Shown: positions 1 through 9,737, numbered from the stretch's first letter. The stretch: DNA of 64,000 bases from an uncultured Acetobacteroides sp. (GCF_963678165.1 NZ_OY782755.1:2480001-2544000); one strand, 5' to 3'. Numbers and translations are program-made. Notes: generated by a model from the letters alone, not told the origin.

Positions 1-607
1 TGCTGCTGGCCGGCATGGCCTTGAGCACATCCTTTGCGTTAGCCGACATCAAGGCCGACTCCTTGCCGTTGACGAGGATTTTGTAGCTGCTGGCACCTTT
101 AAGCTTGATGTTATCCTCGCCGTCAACCGTAAGCAAAGGCACCTTACGCATCATGTCTAGCGCGGTTAAGGTCTGCGATTCGGGGTCGGCATCGGTATTG
201 TACGAGATCTTGTCCACATCGATCTTTACCAGCTGCTTTTGGGCCTGAACAACCACCTGGTCGATCTTCGTGGATAGCTCGCTCATCGTAATGGAACCGA
301 GATTTTCCTTGGCTTTGGCGCCCGCCAAGAATTTTACCGTTACGGGTTTATAGCCAACTGCAGAAATAACCACCTCGCCTCTAAGGTTCTCCTTAAGCGA
401 AAACTCGAATGCGCCACTGGCATCGGCGGCTAACCGCTTTAGCACCTTACTCTGCGAGTCCTGAACCGTAACGGTTACAAATGGAACGCCTTTTCGTGAA
501 AGAGAATCAACGACTTTTCCTGAAATGAGCGTAGAGACCGAATCGCCAAAGGTGCGTAGCGGGAACGCCCCAGCGAGAAGCAGAAAAACGAAAAAGAACC
601 GACACAT
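1..607 (-). CDS. TonB-dependent receptor, N-terminal part (cut by window edge)
   Basis: The reading frame runs off the left edge, so only about 202 N-terminal residues are present. They comprise a signal peptide (hydrophobic stretch after MCRFFF), a carboxypeptidase-regulatory-like beta-sandwich and the start of the plug, ending near the motif NGKESALMS. The sequence is closely similar, residue by residue, to the next gene (839-3295), so the two are tandem paralogs. The family takes up large ligands across the outer membrane using TonB energy; no substrate can be inferred. The start is the ATG at 607-605. A short block just upstream (minus-strand word AGGTTTGTACG) is shared with the paralog and probably belongs to the promoter. 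Confidence 0.9.
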   Translation of the reverse strand, partial: MCRFFFVFLLLAGAFPLRTFGDSVSTLISGKVVDSLSRKGVPFVTVTVQDSQSKVLKRLAADASGAFEFSLKENLRGEVVISAVGYKPVTVKFLAGAKAKENLGSITMSELSTKIDQVVVQAQKQLVKIDVDKISYNTDADPESQTLTALDMMRKVPLLTVDGEDNIKLKGASSYKILVNGKESALMSANAKDVLKAMPASS

Positions 608-762
608 GATTATGCTATTTGGGGTTATTCGTTAAAAACATCCGTACAAACCTCTAGCATTCCATGCTTAGTTTCAACTTTAATCGATATACGCCCATTA
701 TTTGCCGATGAAGCAGGAGGCTTGGATGATCTTCCCGAAAACAGGACGGCTTAAACAGCAAA

Positions 763-792
763 AACGGGAATCCCTCAGTTGGGATTCCCGTT
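763..792 (-). terminator. Intrinsic terminator after the TonB receptor
   Basis: A perfect 12-bp stem (AACGGGAATCCC, 6-nt loop) lies just past the stop codon of the receptor at 839. On the minus strand it is followed by a short T-run, so it should end that transcript before the upstream paralog. Confidence 0.85.
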
Positions 793-838
793 CTTTTATC
801 ATAGTGATGTGTCGGTATAAATCGGGTAGTTAGGCAGA

Positions 839-3295
839 CTAGTTGCCACCGCCGCCGTTACCGCCTTTGCTGCCGCCACTCTTAACGTCGTCGTTATTGA
901 TGCCGCGCTGAGCCTTCTTAACCATGGCGCCCATCTTACCGAAGCGGTAGCTGATGCCGAAGCTAAAGGTGCGGTTAAGGGATCGATTCTCGTTGTGCGA
1001 GCTGAAGGTATCATCCCTCATATCAGACTTCCAGGTTCTGTACTCCTGGAAAGGATTGCTTACCGAAATGCTCACGTTCATCTTGCTCTTGAGTAAATCC
1101 TTTCGGAGGCTAACTCCATTGTAGAAGAATCCTTTTGATTTTCCCTGAAGCTGCAGCCAGCCGGTACTTCCGCCGCCGTAGGTCGATAGCGAAAGCCCCT
1201 TTATGATGGTCCAGCGAATCGATCCGCCCATGTAGGTTTCCCATCCTTCCTTACGGAGCTTTTCGCCGTTGCTATTGCGCTCCATAATGGAGTAGGAAGT
1301 CTCGCCGTGTATATCGAGCGATAGAATTGACCAAGGACGGTAGGAGCCGTACAGGTTTCCCCCAAAGGAGTTGTTGATGCCGCTATTCTCGTAGGTTTGA
1401 ACCTGAACACCATCGCTGCGCACGGAGATAATGCTTTGGATGGCGTTATCATTCAAACGCGTCGACAGACCTGCTTCGAGGTTTGCTTTTCCGCTAAAGT
1501 AGCTGTAGCTGATATCGAAGGCGTTAACCTTTTCCGTCTTTAGGTTAGGGTTACCGTAGGATATCATTTTAGGCTTGGAGTCGTCGACGTAAGGGTTGAG
1601 GTACCAGATGCCGGGACGCTGCAGGCGCTGGGTGTAGTTGAACTTCACGCTGCTAGATTCCGCTAGCTTGTAGGAGAGGGTGAAGTAGGGAACCACATCC
1701 GTTACGTTATTGTTGAATGGGGTTTTGGTAGCAACACCCTGCTTAGAGTTGGCATCGGTGTAGGCACCTTCGAGCCTGAAGCCCGTTTTGAGCGATACCT
1801 TCTTCATCTTGTACAGGTAACCGGCATAGGCGGCAACAATGTTCTGGGTGTAGGTAAGCTTATTATAGCGGGTAGGGTCGTCAACCCAATCGCTATTTAC
1901 GAAGTTGTAGTAGTCCGTTTCGCTGGGGTTGGTGCGTAGGATATACTTGGTGCCCACCTCATACTGGTGCCTTTCGGTGATGGGGTTAACGAAGTCGACC
2001 TGAAAGGTGTGCTCGTACGATGCAGCATCGTTCTTCGACTTATTCTGTATGTCAGTATAGTTTTTTATGCCTTTAACCTCATACTCGTTTTCGGTTCCGC
2101 TGGGGTTGTAGTCGAGCTTGTACGAAACGGTAAACAGCTTATCTGGCTTCTTAAACGAGCGCTGATAGTCGAGGTTGCCCGACATCGACCCAAAGGTCCT
2201 CTTGTAGGTGTTCTGCTGGTTGAACTGCTGAAATAGGACTCCCTGGTCGTCGTATACAGAGGTAATTCCATCGGGGTTGCTCTTCCACTTGCCGCCATAT
2301 CCCCAAAACGACATGCTGATGAGATTTAGGGAGTCGATCTCGTAGCTCATCTCCCCCGACCCGAAGTGGGAGTACGAGCTGCCGTTGGATGACGAGAAGG
2401 TCTCGGTTCTGTGGTTCGTTGGGCTCAGGAAGTTTTCCATAATGGAGCTGCTAGTGCTCTCCTTCTCCTTTCGGCGGTTTGGTCCATAGTTTACCGAGAA
2501 GGAGAACTTTCCAATCTTAGCCGTGGTGTAGATGCTACCGCCAAACCCTCCGATGTTGTCGGCTCGGAGGTTCACATTACCGGTTACTCCTTCGAGCGTC
2601 TTCTTGGTGGTCACGATGTTGATGATACCGCCAACGCCTTCGGCGCTGTACTTCGATGATGGGTTGGTAATAACCTCCACGTTCTTAATGCTGCTGGCGG
2701 GCATCCCTTTTAGAATATCCTTAGGGCTGCTAGACATCAGCGTAGACTCCTTGCCGTTAACCAATATCTTGAAGCTGGATGATCCCTTGAGGGTGATGTT
2801 ATCTTCGCCGTCAACCGTTACCAGAGGTACTTTGCGAAGCATATCCAGCGCATTGGAAGTTTGCGCTTCGGGGTCGGCATCGGTGTTGTAGGAGATCTTA
2901 TCCACATCGATCTTAACCAGCTGCTTTTGTGCCTGAACAACCACCTGTCCAAGCTTGGCAGATGCCTCGCTCATCATTATCGAGCCTAAGCTTTCTTTTG
3001 ACTTACTACCTGCCGCAAACTTTACCCTTACAGGGTTGTAGCCAACGGCGGAGATAACCACCTCGCCTTTGAGGTTTTCCTTAAGCGAAAACTCGAACGT
3101 ACCGTTGGCATCGGAAGCCAATCGTTTTAAAACCTTACTTTGTGCGTTTTGAACCGTAACGGTTACAAAGGGAACCCCCTTTCGTGAAAGTGAATCAACA
3201 ACCTTACCTGAAATAAGCGTAGTCCCCGTATCTCCAAAGGAGCTTAGAGGTGATGCTCCGAGTAGAAGCAGAAAAAAGATAAGCAATCGATACAT
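839..3295 (-). CDS. TonB-dependent receptor / outer-membrane beta-barrel protein
   Basis: 818 residues. A signal peptide (about 1-21) is followed by a carboxypeptidase-regulatory-like domain (about 25-105, ISGKVVDSLSRKGVPFVTV), a plug domain (about 120-235) and a large beta-barrel of the OMP_b-brl_3 type. It lacks the usual SusC length and no SusD partner is adjacent, so it is probably a smaller receptor or transport barrel of unknown ligand. Oddly, the final barrel strand (FGISYRF) is not C-terminal: about 34 more residues follow, rich in Lys, Gly and Asn and ending in a run of glycines. The gene sits 3' to a paralog cut by the window edge. The ATG at 3295 is followed by a good signal peptide. 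Confidence 0.93.
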   Translation of the reverse strand: MYRLLIFFLLLLGASPLSSFGDTGTTLISGKVVDSLSRKGVPFVTVTVQNAQSKVLKRLASDANGTFEFSLKENLKGEVVISAVGYNPVRVKFAAGSKSKESLGSIMMSEASAKLGQVVVQAQKQLVKIDVDKISYNTDADPEAQTSNALDMLRKVPLVTVDGEDNITLKGSSSFKILVNGKESTLMSSSPKDILKGMPASSIKNVEVITNPSSKYSAEGVGGIINIVTTKKTLEGVTGNVNLRADNIGGFGGSIYTTAKIGKFSFSVNYGPNRRKEKESTSSSIMENFLSPTNHRTETFSSSNGSSYSHFGSGEMSYEIDSLNLISMSFWGYGGKWKSNPDGITSVYDDQGVLFQQFNQQNTYKRTFGSMSGNLDYQRSFKKPDKLFTVSYKLDYNPSGTENEYEVKGIKNYTDIQNKSKNDAASYEHTFQVDFVNPITERHQYEVGTKYILRTNPSETDYYNFVNSDWVDDPTRYNKLTYTQNIVAAYAGYLYKMKKVSLKTGFRLEGAYTDANSKQGVATKTPFNNNVTDVVPYFTLSYKLAESSSVKFNYTQRLQRPGIWYLNPYVDDSKPKMISYGNPNLKTEKVNAFDISYSYFSGKANLEAGLSTRLNDNAIQSIISVRSDGVQVQTYENSGINNSFGGNLYGSYRPWSILSLDIHGETSYSIMERNSNGEKLRKEGWETYMGGSIRWTIIKGLSLSTYGGGSTGWLQLQGKSKGFFYNGVSLRKDLLKSKMNVSISVSNPFQEYRTWKSDMRDDTFSSHNENRSLNRTFSFGISYRFGKMGAMVKKAQRGINNDDVKSGGSKGGNGGGGN

Positions 3296-3778
3296 AAACT
3301 ATTATTTAGAATTTGTCAGTAAAAAATTCGTACAAACCTCTATCACCAAATGAAGAGGTGCAACTTTTTTCGATAAACAGCATTTTTTTGAGGATAAAAC
3401 GCCCCAATAGGATGTGAAATCTTCGTAAACCGTCAACCTTTTCACTCAATTATTGTCTTTGCTTTTTTTGAAGCGAAAGACCAACGGAATACCCTAAAAA
3501 ATGATTTGCCTTTGCAAGGCGAGACGAAAAGAAAATTAATTGTTAAGCTAAAATTTTAGGTTAATATTTATTGCCATAACAACGTTACGACCTTTTTGAA
3601 AACGGCGTAAATGTAGAGGAAATTGTCTACCGCGATGAACGGGTAACCCTAATGTGAGCTAAACTTACTATAAATATAGTAGAAACCTTTGAATAGCTTC
3701 ATTTAACGGCAAACCTTACACCTGCAATCACCATGTAAAATAAGTTGGCTAATTTTGAAGGTTTTCCAAAAATGCACG
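3296..3778. other. Intergenic region between divergent TonB receptor and uvrA
   Basis: A+T-rich stretch of 483 bp with no supported gene. It should hold the minus-strand promoter of the receptor (conserved word AGGTTTGTACG near 3327-3340, also upstream of the paralog) and the plus-strand promoter of uvrA, with a TAATTTTG box at 3750-3757. Confidence 0.6.
3750..3757 (+). promoter_or_regulatory. Candidate -7 box of uvrA
   Basis: TAATTTTG fits the Bacteroidota -7 consensus TAnnTTTG. It overlaps an upstream in-frame TTG codon at 3755, so that codon cannot be the start; the ATG at 3779, about 21 nt downstream, fits. Confidence 0.6.
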
Positions 3779-6583
3779 ATGTCAGAGAAAAAAAACTCCA
3801 AATATATCTCCGTTAAGGGAGCTAGGGTACACAACCTCAAAAATATCAGCATTGATATTCCCCGTAATAAGCTAATCGTTGTAACCGGCCTATCGGGGTC
3901 GGGCAAGTCGACCCTTGCGTTTGATACCATCTTTGCCGAAGGGCAGCGCCGCTACGTAGAGAGCCTCTCGGCCTACGCCCGCCAGTTTCTTGGCCGCGTT
4001 AACAAGCCCGATGTCGACAACATTGCCGGAATACCACCTGCCATTGCCATCGAGCAAAAGGTAAATACCCGTAATCCCCGTTCTACCGTGGGCACCTCTA
4101 CCGAGGTGTACGACTACATCAAGCTGCTATATGCCCGCATCGGCAAAACCTACTCGCCTGTAAGCGGAGTGGAGGTTAAGTCGCACTCGGTGTCGGATGT
4201 GGTAGACTTCATCATCAGCCAGCCCGAAGGAACGCGCATACAGATTATGTCGCCCTTCTGCTACGATGCCCAAACGGGCGTTATCGCCAAGCTAACCCTT
4301 CTGATGAAGGAGGGCTTGCAGCGCCTAGAGGTTAACGGCGTGCCAATGCGCATAGAAGAGGTTATTAAAAATGCTGACAGCATCGATCCCAATACCATCT
4401 TTGTTATCATCGACCGTATTGCAGCCAGCAAGGATGAAGATTCGGTTAGCCGATATGGCGACTCGGTACAAACGGCATTTGGCGAAGGGAATGGAAGGAC
4501 TACCGTTAAGGTATTTCCCGCAGAAGGCGAACCTTTTGTTGAGGAGTTCTCGAACCTCTTTGAGGTCGATGGCATGCAGTTCGAGGAACCTAACGTGCAT
4601 ATGTTTAGCTTCAACAGTCCGCTTGGGGCTTGCCCCAAATGCGAGGGCTACGGCAAGGTGATTGGCATCGACGAGGATTTGGTAATTCCCGACAAAACGC
4701 TATCGGTTTACGACGATGCCGTTGCCCCTTGGCGCGGCGAGGGCATGAAGGTGTGGAAGGAGGAGCTGATCTACAATGCGGCCAGCTTCGATTTTCCAAT
4801 ACATCGCCCCTACTGCGACCTTACGCCCGATCAGCAACGGCTGATTTGGAAGGGTAACAGCCACTTTACCGGAATAGATGGTTTCTTCGAATATCTCGAA
4901 GAAAAGAAGTATAAAATACAGTATCGCGTAATGCTATCGCGATATATGGGTAAAACCATCTGCCCCGTCTGTAACGGTGCAAGGCTAAAGCCCGAAGCCA
5001 GCTACGTAAAGGTTGGCGGCACCACCATCAGCGAGCTGGTGCTGATGCCCATCGATGAGCTGCACGTATTCTTCGATGCGCTCCAAATCGACGAGCATCA
5101 GGCAAAGGTTGCCAAGCGAATACTGGTTGAAATCCGCAATAGGCTTCAATTCCTAACCGATGTTGGACTGGGATACCTAACGCTCAACCGTCTTTCGGCT
5201 ACCCTTTCGGGGGGAGAGTCGCAGCGCATCAACTTGGCAACATCGCTGGGCAGCAGTTTAGTTGGTTCGCTATACATTCTCGATGAGCCAAGCATTGGCC
5301 TACATCCTCGCGACACCAACCGCCTTATTAAGGTGCTAAAGCAGCTGCGCGACCTGGGCAACTCGGTTATTGTGGTAGAGCACGAGGAGGAGATTATGCG
5401 AGCTGCCGACGAGATAATAGACATTGGTCCGATGGCTGGGCAGCATGGCGGCGAGGTGGTATTCCAGGGCCCACATACCAAGCTACCTGAAGCCGAACGC
5501 TCGCTAACGGCGAAGTATCTTTTGGGCATCGAAAAGATTCCGGTACCAACCATTCATCGCAAGTCGAGCAGCTACATCGAGGTACAAAAGGCATCGGAGA
5601 ACAACCTTAAAAACGTATCGGTACGATTCCCGCTTGGCGTAATGACCGCTGTAACGGGTGTCAGCGGTTCGGGAAAGTCGACGCTAGTTCGAACAATTCT
5701 TCATCCTGCACTTAACCGAGCCATAATGGGTACTGGCGATAAGCCCGGCAAGCATGCTGGGCTAGCTGGCGATATCCGGATGGTAAAGGGCGTTGAGATG
5801 GTTGACCAAAACCCTATAGGCAAGTCGTCGCGCTCGAACCCGGTTACCTACATAAAGGCCTACGACGAAATTCGCAAGCTTTTTGCCGACCAGCAGTACG
5901 CCAAGCAGAATGGCTTTACCCCATCGCACTTTTCGTTTAACATCGACGGTGGCCGATGCGAAGAGTGCCAAGGCGAAGGCGTAATTAAGGTGGAGATGCA
6001 GTTTATGGCCGATGTCACCCTCGTTTGCGAGAGCTGCGGTGGAAAACGCTTTAAGCAGGAGGTACTGGAGGTTCGCTACAAGGATAAATCGATATACGAT
6101 ATCCTGGAGATGACCGTAGACGAAGCCATCGACTTTTTTGGCAAGCAGGATAACAGCACCGCCAAAAAGGTGGCCGAGAAGTTACAGCCGCTTCAGGATG
6201 TTGGCTTAGGCTACGTGAGGCTTGGGCAATCGTCGAGCACGCTTTCGGGCGGCGAGGCGCAGCGCATCAAGCTGGCATCGTTCCTCGGCAAGGATAGCGC
6301 CAACGGGCCTATCCTCTTTATCTTCGACGAACCCACCACCGGGCTGCACTTCCACGACATCCGCAAGCTGCTTGATGCCTTTCAGGCTCTGCTGTCCAAC
6401 GGACATACCATCATCATCGTAGAGCACAACATGGACGTGATAAAGTGTGCCGACTGGGTAGTAGACCTCGGTCCAGAGGGGGGCGAAAAGGGCGGCAACC
6501 TCGTCTTTGAAGGTACCCCCGAGGAGCTCGCCATGAGAACAGACCTTCATACGGGGAAGTTTTTGGCCGAGCACATTAAATAG
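3779..6583 (+). CDS. uvrA: Excinuclease ABC subunit UvrA
   Basis: 934 residues; damage-recognition ATPase of nucleotide excision repair, working with UvrB (encoded at 32.8 kb) and UvrC. Two ABC modules are visible: Walker A GLSGSGKS at about 37-44 and GVSGSGKS at about 626, signatures LSGGESQR at about 476 and LSGGEAQR at about 821. The second zinc module is complete (CEEC about 727, CESC about 750) and the signature-domain CPVC pair is at about 395. In the first zinc module only CPKC at about 285 remains; the partner CxxC expected some 25 residues earlier is replaced by a VDGM segment. The ATG at 3779 is chosen because a promoter box covers the earlier TTG and conserved homology begins at [11 protein letters not shown]. 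Confidence 0.97.
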   Translation: MSEKKNSKYISVKGARVHNLKNISIDIPRNKLIVVTGLSGSGKSTLAFDTIFAEGQRRYVESLSAYARQFLGRVNKPDVDNIAGIPPAIAIEQKVNTRNPRSTVGTSTEVYDYIKLLYARIGKTYSPVSGVEVKSHSVSDVVDFIISQPEGTRIQIMSPFCYDAQTGVIAKLTLLMKEGLQRLEVNGVPMRIEEVIKNADSIDPNTIFVIIDRIAASKDEDSVSRYGDSVQTAFGEGNGRTTVKVFPAEGEPFVEEFSNLFEVDGMQFEEPNVHMFSFNSPLGACPKCEGYGKVIGIDEDLVIPDKTLSVYDDAVAPWRGEGMKVWKEELIYNAASFDFPIHRPYCDLTPDQQRLIWKGNSHFTGIDGFFEYLEEKKYKIQYRVMLSRYMGKTICPVCNGARLKPEASYVKVGGTTISELVLMPIDELHVFFDALQIDEHQAKVAKRILVEIRNRLQFLTDVGLGYLTLNRLSATLSGGESQRINLATSLGSSLVGSLYILDEPSIGLHPRDTNRLIKVLKQLRDLGNSVIVVEHEEEIMRAADEIIDIGPMAGQHGGEVVFQGPHTKLPEAERSLTAKYLLGIEKIPVPTIHRKSSSYIEVQKASENNLKNVSVRFPLGVMTAVTGVSGSGKSTLVRTILHPALNRAIMGTGDKPGKHAGLAGDIRMVKGVEMVDQNPIGKSSRSNPVTYIKAYDEIRKLFADQQYAKQNGFTPSHFSFNIDGGRCEECQGEGVIKVEMQFMADVTLVCESCGGKRFKQEVLEVRYKDKSIYDILEMTVDEAIDFFGKQDNSTAKKVAEKLQPLQDVGLGYVRLGQSSSTLSGGEAQRIKLASFLGKDSANGPILFIFDEPTTGLHFHDIRKLLDAFQALLSNGHTIIIVEHNMDVIKCADWVVDLGPEGGEKGGNLVFEGTPEELAMRTDLHTGKFLAEHIK

Positions 6584-6907
6584 GAGTTAGACGAAGTTAA
6601 CCGAAGAAACACAAGCCCTAAAGGGGCGTAATCATAAAGCCTAGCCTGTAAGGGCTAGGCGGAGATGGACGAAGGAAGATATACGAAGTTATTTCAGGGG
6701 TTAGAAGGAGTTAGAGGAAGAATATTGAAGTTGGTATAAACGAACCAACCCACCCCTCCAAGGAGGGGATAACGTGCTGCTATTAGACGTTTGCCCTTTT
6801 GAATTCAACCGTAGCCTAATAACAGCAACAAGCAGAGCCTGCGCTTAGCACGCCTTAGCGTAGAGTTAGACGGAACTCACATCAAGTAGAAACATAAGAA
6901 ACCATCA
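6584..6907. other. Intergenic region with short hairpins
   Basis: 324 bp without a gene. It holds a GCCTAGCC/GGGCTAGGC hairpin at about 6639-6660 and a CCCCTCC-AA-GGAGGGG hairpin at about 6754-6770; the latter word recurs near 41.1 and 55.9 kb. Several dispersed GAAGTTA words lie around them. The first hairpin lacks a clear T-run, so it is a weak terminator candidate for uvrA. Confidence 0.5.
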
Positions 6908-7465
6908 ATGGATAAGAATATTCAGCTAGACAACGAGATTAAGAAGCTGCTAGAGCTGGTTCAGCAGCTGCGCAAGGAAGACAACGAGGCGTTTAAGGAG
7001 CATATCGAGCAGGTGCGCACCTCCAGCGACATCCAGATTATTCCATTCCTTGTTGAGCTACTTGCCGACGAAAAGGTTGACGAGGAGAAGAAGGAGGCCA
7101 TCCTATCGCTAATCATGGACATCAAGCACCAGGATGCCCCTAAGCTGCTGGTGCAGGGTATCGCCTACCTTAAGGGTACCGACCAGCTGCAGCCCTACCT
7201 TTCGGCGCTGTGGCAGAACTCGCTCTCGTTTGCCCCCTACATGGATAAATTTGTGGATATCGCCCTTACGGCCGACTACCTTACCGCCTACGATGCGTTT
7301 ACGGTTATCGAGAACTCGTGCAGCGATGCTACGGTGGAGATGCTGGATGCGGCCATCCTTAAGCTGAAGAGCGGATACGCCACCGAAGACGAAAGCAAAA
7401 GGCCGATGATACAGGAGCTAATCAAGGTACTGGAGGATATCAAAGTTCTTCCGAAGGAGGAGTAG
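6908..7465 (+). CDS. HEAT-repeat-like helical protein, unknown function
   Basis: 185 residues, acidic, no signal peptide and no membrane segment. After a charged helical N-terminus, helix pairs repeat about every 35-40 residues (IIPFLVELLADEKVDEEKK; APKLLVQGIAYL; SFAPYMDKFVDIAL), which looks like a small HEAT/ARM-type solenoid and suggests a cytoplasmic protein-binding role. It stands alone between uvrA and a strong terminator shared with the convergent WYL regulator. The start is the ATG at 6908; codon use matches uvrA. The function is not recognised and the fold is inferred from sequence pattern only. Confidence 0.85.
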   Translation: MDKNIQLDNEIKKLLELVQQLRKEDNEAFKEHIEQVRTSSDIQIIPFLVELLADEKVDEEKKEAILSLIMDIKHQDAPKLLVQGIAYLKGTDQLQPYLSALWQNSLSFAPYMDKFVDIALTADYLTAYDAFTVIENSCSDATVEMLDAAILKLKSGYATEDESKRPMIQELIKVLEDIKVLPKEE

Positions 7466-7553
7466 GTATCCATCTAGTAGAAGAAGTTAATCGGAAATAA
7501 ACCGGAGTTAATCAGAAGTTAATCGGAAAAAGTTAACGAAGACTCCTTACCAT

Positions 7554-7599
7554 AAAGCATCAGCCCCAACAGAGAAGTCCTGTTGGGGCTGATGCTTTT
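7554..7599. terminator. Bidirectional terminator between convergent genes
   Basis: An 18-bp perfect stem (7554-7571 with 7581-7598; core CATCAGCCCCAACA) has a 9-nt loop and flanking A and T runs. It serves the 6908 gene on the plus strand and the WYL gene on the minus strand, whose stop codon overlaps the T-run. Confidence 0.95.
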
Positions 7600-8555
7600 T
7601 ATTCGCACTGATAGGCTTGCGCCAGCTCGCTTACAAGGTCTCGGATCAGCACCTTTAACTCCTGGGGCTCCTCTATCCTAACGTTGCTTCCGCCGAGGAT
7701 CACCCAGCGTGAGAATCCCCAAAGGTCGGAGTTGCGAAAGTGCAGCCTCAGCCATTGGTCGTCGTACTCCTCGTCGTAGGTGAAGCCGTACCAGTACTTC
7801 GACTCCTTGATGTGGTGCTGGCAATCGCGGGCAACCAGCAGCGTGATCTTCTGCATGCCATCGCGGTTCTGCATCCGCTCGAAGTACTCGTCGAGGCTGA
7901 TGTGGCACTTCCTCGAGAAAGGGATATCCTGCCGTTCGAGGCTTAGGATGCGGTCGATGCGCAGATCGCGGTAGTCTTTGCGCAGCTGGCAGAAGCCAAT
8001 TAGGTGCCAGCTGCTGCCGTAGTAGATCATCCCAATCGGCTCCACGCGCCGTACGGTCCGCTGGTTGGTGTAGCCGGCATGGTACTCGATGTCGAGCACC
8101 GTTTGGCCGACGATGGCCTGCTGAACGTCGGCCAGCAGCGCCTTCTCGCGGTTATCGTTATGGTTCTGCTGTCCAAAAACTAGGATATTATCCTGCAGCT
8201 TCTCCAGCGCATCCTTCTCCTTGGCGTTGAGCACCGACTTGATCTTGAAGAGCGCCGACTGGTAGGCCTCGCGCGTTTGCGAGTCGCTCATCTGCTCCAC
8301 AAACTTGGCCCCAATCAGCAGCGCCGACGCCTCGCTATTGGTAAACCTTACCGGGGGAAGGTGGTAACTATCTGAAAGGAAGTACCCCACCCCCGCCTCC
8401 GAGCCGATGGGTACACCCGCCTCCTCCAGCGCCCGGATGTCGCGGTACACGGTGCGGATGCTCAGCTCAAAGCGGTCGGCCAGCTCGGCGGCCGTTACCA
8501 CTTTCTTGCTTTGCAGATGGATGAGGATGGCCTGTAGGCGATCTATTCGGTTCAT
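7599..8555 (-). CDS. WYL-domain (YafY-type) transcriptional regulator
   Basis: 318 residues. The N-terminal helix-turn-helix of the HTH_11 type (about 1-60: LQSKKVVTAAELADRFELS, then SIRTVYRDIRALEEAGVPIG) is followed by a WYL ligand-binding domain (about 140-210: PIGMIYYGSSWHLIGFC) and a C-terminal WCX-like extension (about 240-318). Family members are DNA-binding repressors or activators, sometimes responding to nucleotides or DNA damage. It sits near two small genes on the same strand (DUF3795 and GyrI-like), common company for YafY regulators, but a 41-bp repeat array separates them, so co-transcription is doubtful. Start at ATG 8555, in register with the HTH. Confidence 0.93.
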   Translation of the reverse strand: MNRIDRLQAILIHLQSKKVVTAAELADRFELSIRTVYRDIRALEEAGVPIGSEAGVGYFLSDSYHLPPVRFTNSEASALLIGAKFVEQMSDSQTREAYQSALFKIKSVLNAKEKDALEKLQDNILVFGQQNHNDNREKALLADVQQAIVGQTVLDIEYHAGYTNQRTVRRVEPIGMIYYGSSWHLIGFCQLRKDYRDLRIDRILSLERQDIPFSRKCHISLDEYFERMQNRDGMQKITLLVARDCQHHIKESKYWYGFTYDEEYDDQWLRLHFRNSDLWGFSRWVILGGSNVRIEEPQELKVLIRDLVSELAQAYQCE

Positions 8556-8579
8556 CGGATGAATTTACGTGAAGGAAAG

Positions 8580-8830
8580 ACGGGGCGACTTTTCTGCCTT
8601 TACAAAGCTGCATGAAGCTTCCAAGTCGACTTTTTGACCTCAAAAACTTTTTTTGGAGCCTCCAAGTCAACTTTTTTCCTCAAAATATTTTTTTTGAGCC
8701 CTCCAAGTCGACTTTTTAACCTCAAAAACTTTTTTTAGAGCTTCCAAGTCGACTTTTTTGCCTCAAAAACTTTTTTTGAGGCCGCCAAGTCGACTTTTTT
8801 GCCTCAAATGTTTTTTTTGAGGCCGCCAAA
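8580..8830. repeat. Tandem array A: 41-bp units with terminator-like dyads
   Basis: Five copies with an exact 41-bp period start at 8621, 8662, 8703, 8744 and 8785. A degenerate copy precedes them at 8580 and a 4-bp remnant (CCAA) is at 8826. Each unit begins CCAAGTCGACTTTTTT (GTCGAC is itself a palindrome) and then carries a dyad CCTCAAAAA / TTTTTGAGG, so each unit resembles a small intrinsic terminator. The array fills the whole gap between the DUF3795 gene and the WYL gene. Copies 4 and 5 are nearly identical. Confidence 0.95.
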
Positions 8831-8848
8831 CCAGCTGTATCGTACGCG

Positions 8849-9193
8849 CTACTTCCGCTTGATGGTTTGCATCTTCCTATCGGCCATCTCTACGGCGTAG
8901 GCTAGGTAGCCCACCTCCTTGATGCGCGCGATGCACTTCGATCGGTCGGAGTTAAAGACCAACCCGAACATCTTAGCCATAAAGTTATTGAAGAGCTTGC
9001 AGCGTTCGTGCCCACCCGTCTTGCAGTCGGCACAGCTGGCAATACCGTTGCTGATGCAGCAGCTGCGCACCTTGCACCAGGTAGCCTTTTGGTTATCGGC
9101 ACAACCGGGGCACTTCCCGCTCAGCAGCCTTCGGCAGGCGCCGCAGTAGAGGCCGCAGTAGGCCACATACTTCCTATCGGCAACAACATCCAT
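8849..9193 (-). CDS. DUF3795 cysteine-rich protein
   Basis: 114 residues with 13 cysteines. They cluster as YCGLYCGACRR, KCPGC, CKVRSCC, CADC and CKLF, the pattern of DUF3795 proteins, which are thought to bind metal; their biochemical role is unknown. No signal peptide or membrane segment is visible. The start ATG at 9193 is supported by a TACTTTTG promoter box at 9223-9216. Downstream lies repeat array A, so transcription probably ends within it. The family call rests on the cysteine pattern and length. Confidence 0.88.
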   Translation of the reverse strand: MDVVADRKYVAYCGLYCGACRRLLSGKCPGCADNQKATWCKVRSCCISNGIASCADCKTGGHERCKLFNNFMAKMFGLVFNSDRSKCIARIKEVGYLAYAVEMADRKMQTIKRK

Positions 9194-9215
9194 AATCGAT
9201 ATTTTTAGTGGTAAA

Positions 9216-9223
9216 CAAAAGTA
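9216..9223 (-). promoter_or_regulatory. Candidate -7 box of the DUF3795 gene
   Basis: TACTTTTG on the minus strand, 23 nt before the ATG at 9193, matches TAnnTTTG. Confidence 0.5.
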
Positions 9224-9250
9224 AATAAAAGGAAGGGGGAATGCTACAGC

Positions 9251-9703
9251 TTACCGCACCTCCAGCTGAATTTCGGTAAGGCAGTTGGCAGGATTCTCGA
9301 AATCGCAGCGGTGGTAAACCTCGCGCGAAGCTGCCCCCATTTGTAGCCCTGCAGCCACCATATCGCCCATCAGCGCCTCGTAGGCCTTGCCAAGGTCGTT
9401 CCACGACCCCTCGTGCATGGCGCAGGCGCACCTAAACGAGCCAAGGGTGATGAACTCGAAACCGCCCCTATCCTGCCCCTTGCGCTCTACCGGAACGCAT
9501 ATCAGCAGGTCGAACTCCGTTTCGGGATTCCCATCGCAGCCGGCATAGTGCCAAATCTGGCTTCCCGTAGGATTAATTCCCTGCGATGCCAGCTCCGCCA
9601 TCAGCCGCTCGGGCGTACTACCAACAAATTCGTGAATGGCGCTAAGCGATGTACGCACCTTCGTACCGCAAACAAGCATTGTCTCAACAACTTTAACTTC
9701 CAT
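9251..9703 (-). CDS. GyrI-like / effector-binding-domain protein
   Basis: 150 residues, a stand-alone GyrI-like fold as found in the C-terminal drug-binding half of AraC- and MerR-type activators (TRASH/SOUL-like beta-alpha-beta repeats). Visible features are a first half with GINPTGSQIWHYAG and a second half with SFRCACAMHEGSWNDLGKAY; the 'his/glu near WNDL' layout is typical of the family. It may bind small hydrophobic or cationic compounds. It lies in the same direction as the DUF3795 gene, 57 bp upstream of that gene's start, but both have their own promoter boxes. Start ATG at 9703; promoter box TAGTTTTG at 9737-9730. Confidence 0.82.
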   Translation of the reverse strand: MEVKVVETMLVCGTKVRTSLSAIHEFVGSTPERLMAELASQGINPTGSQIWHYAGCDGNPETEFDLLICVPVERKGQDRGGFEFITLGSFRCACAMHEGSWNDLGKAYEALMGDMVAAGLQMGAASREVYHRCDFENPANCLTEIQLEVR

Positions 9704-9729
9704 AATGTTTTGCTTAAATGATTACAGTA

Positions 9730-9737
9730 CAAAACTA
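9730..9737 (-). promoter_or_regulatory. Candidate -7 box of the GyrI-like gene
   Basis: TAGTTTTG on the minus strand, 26 nt upstream of the start at 9703, matches TAnnTTTG. Confidence 0.5.
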
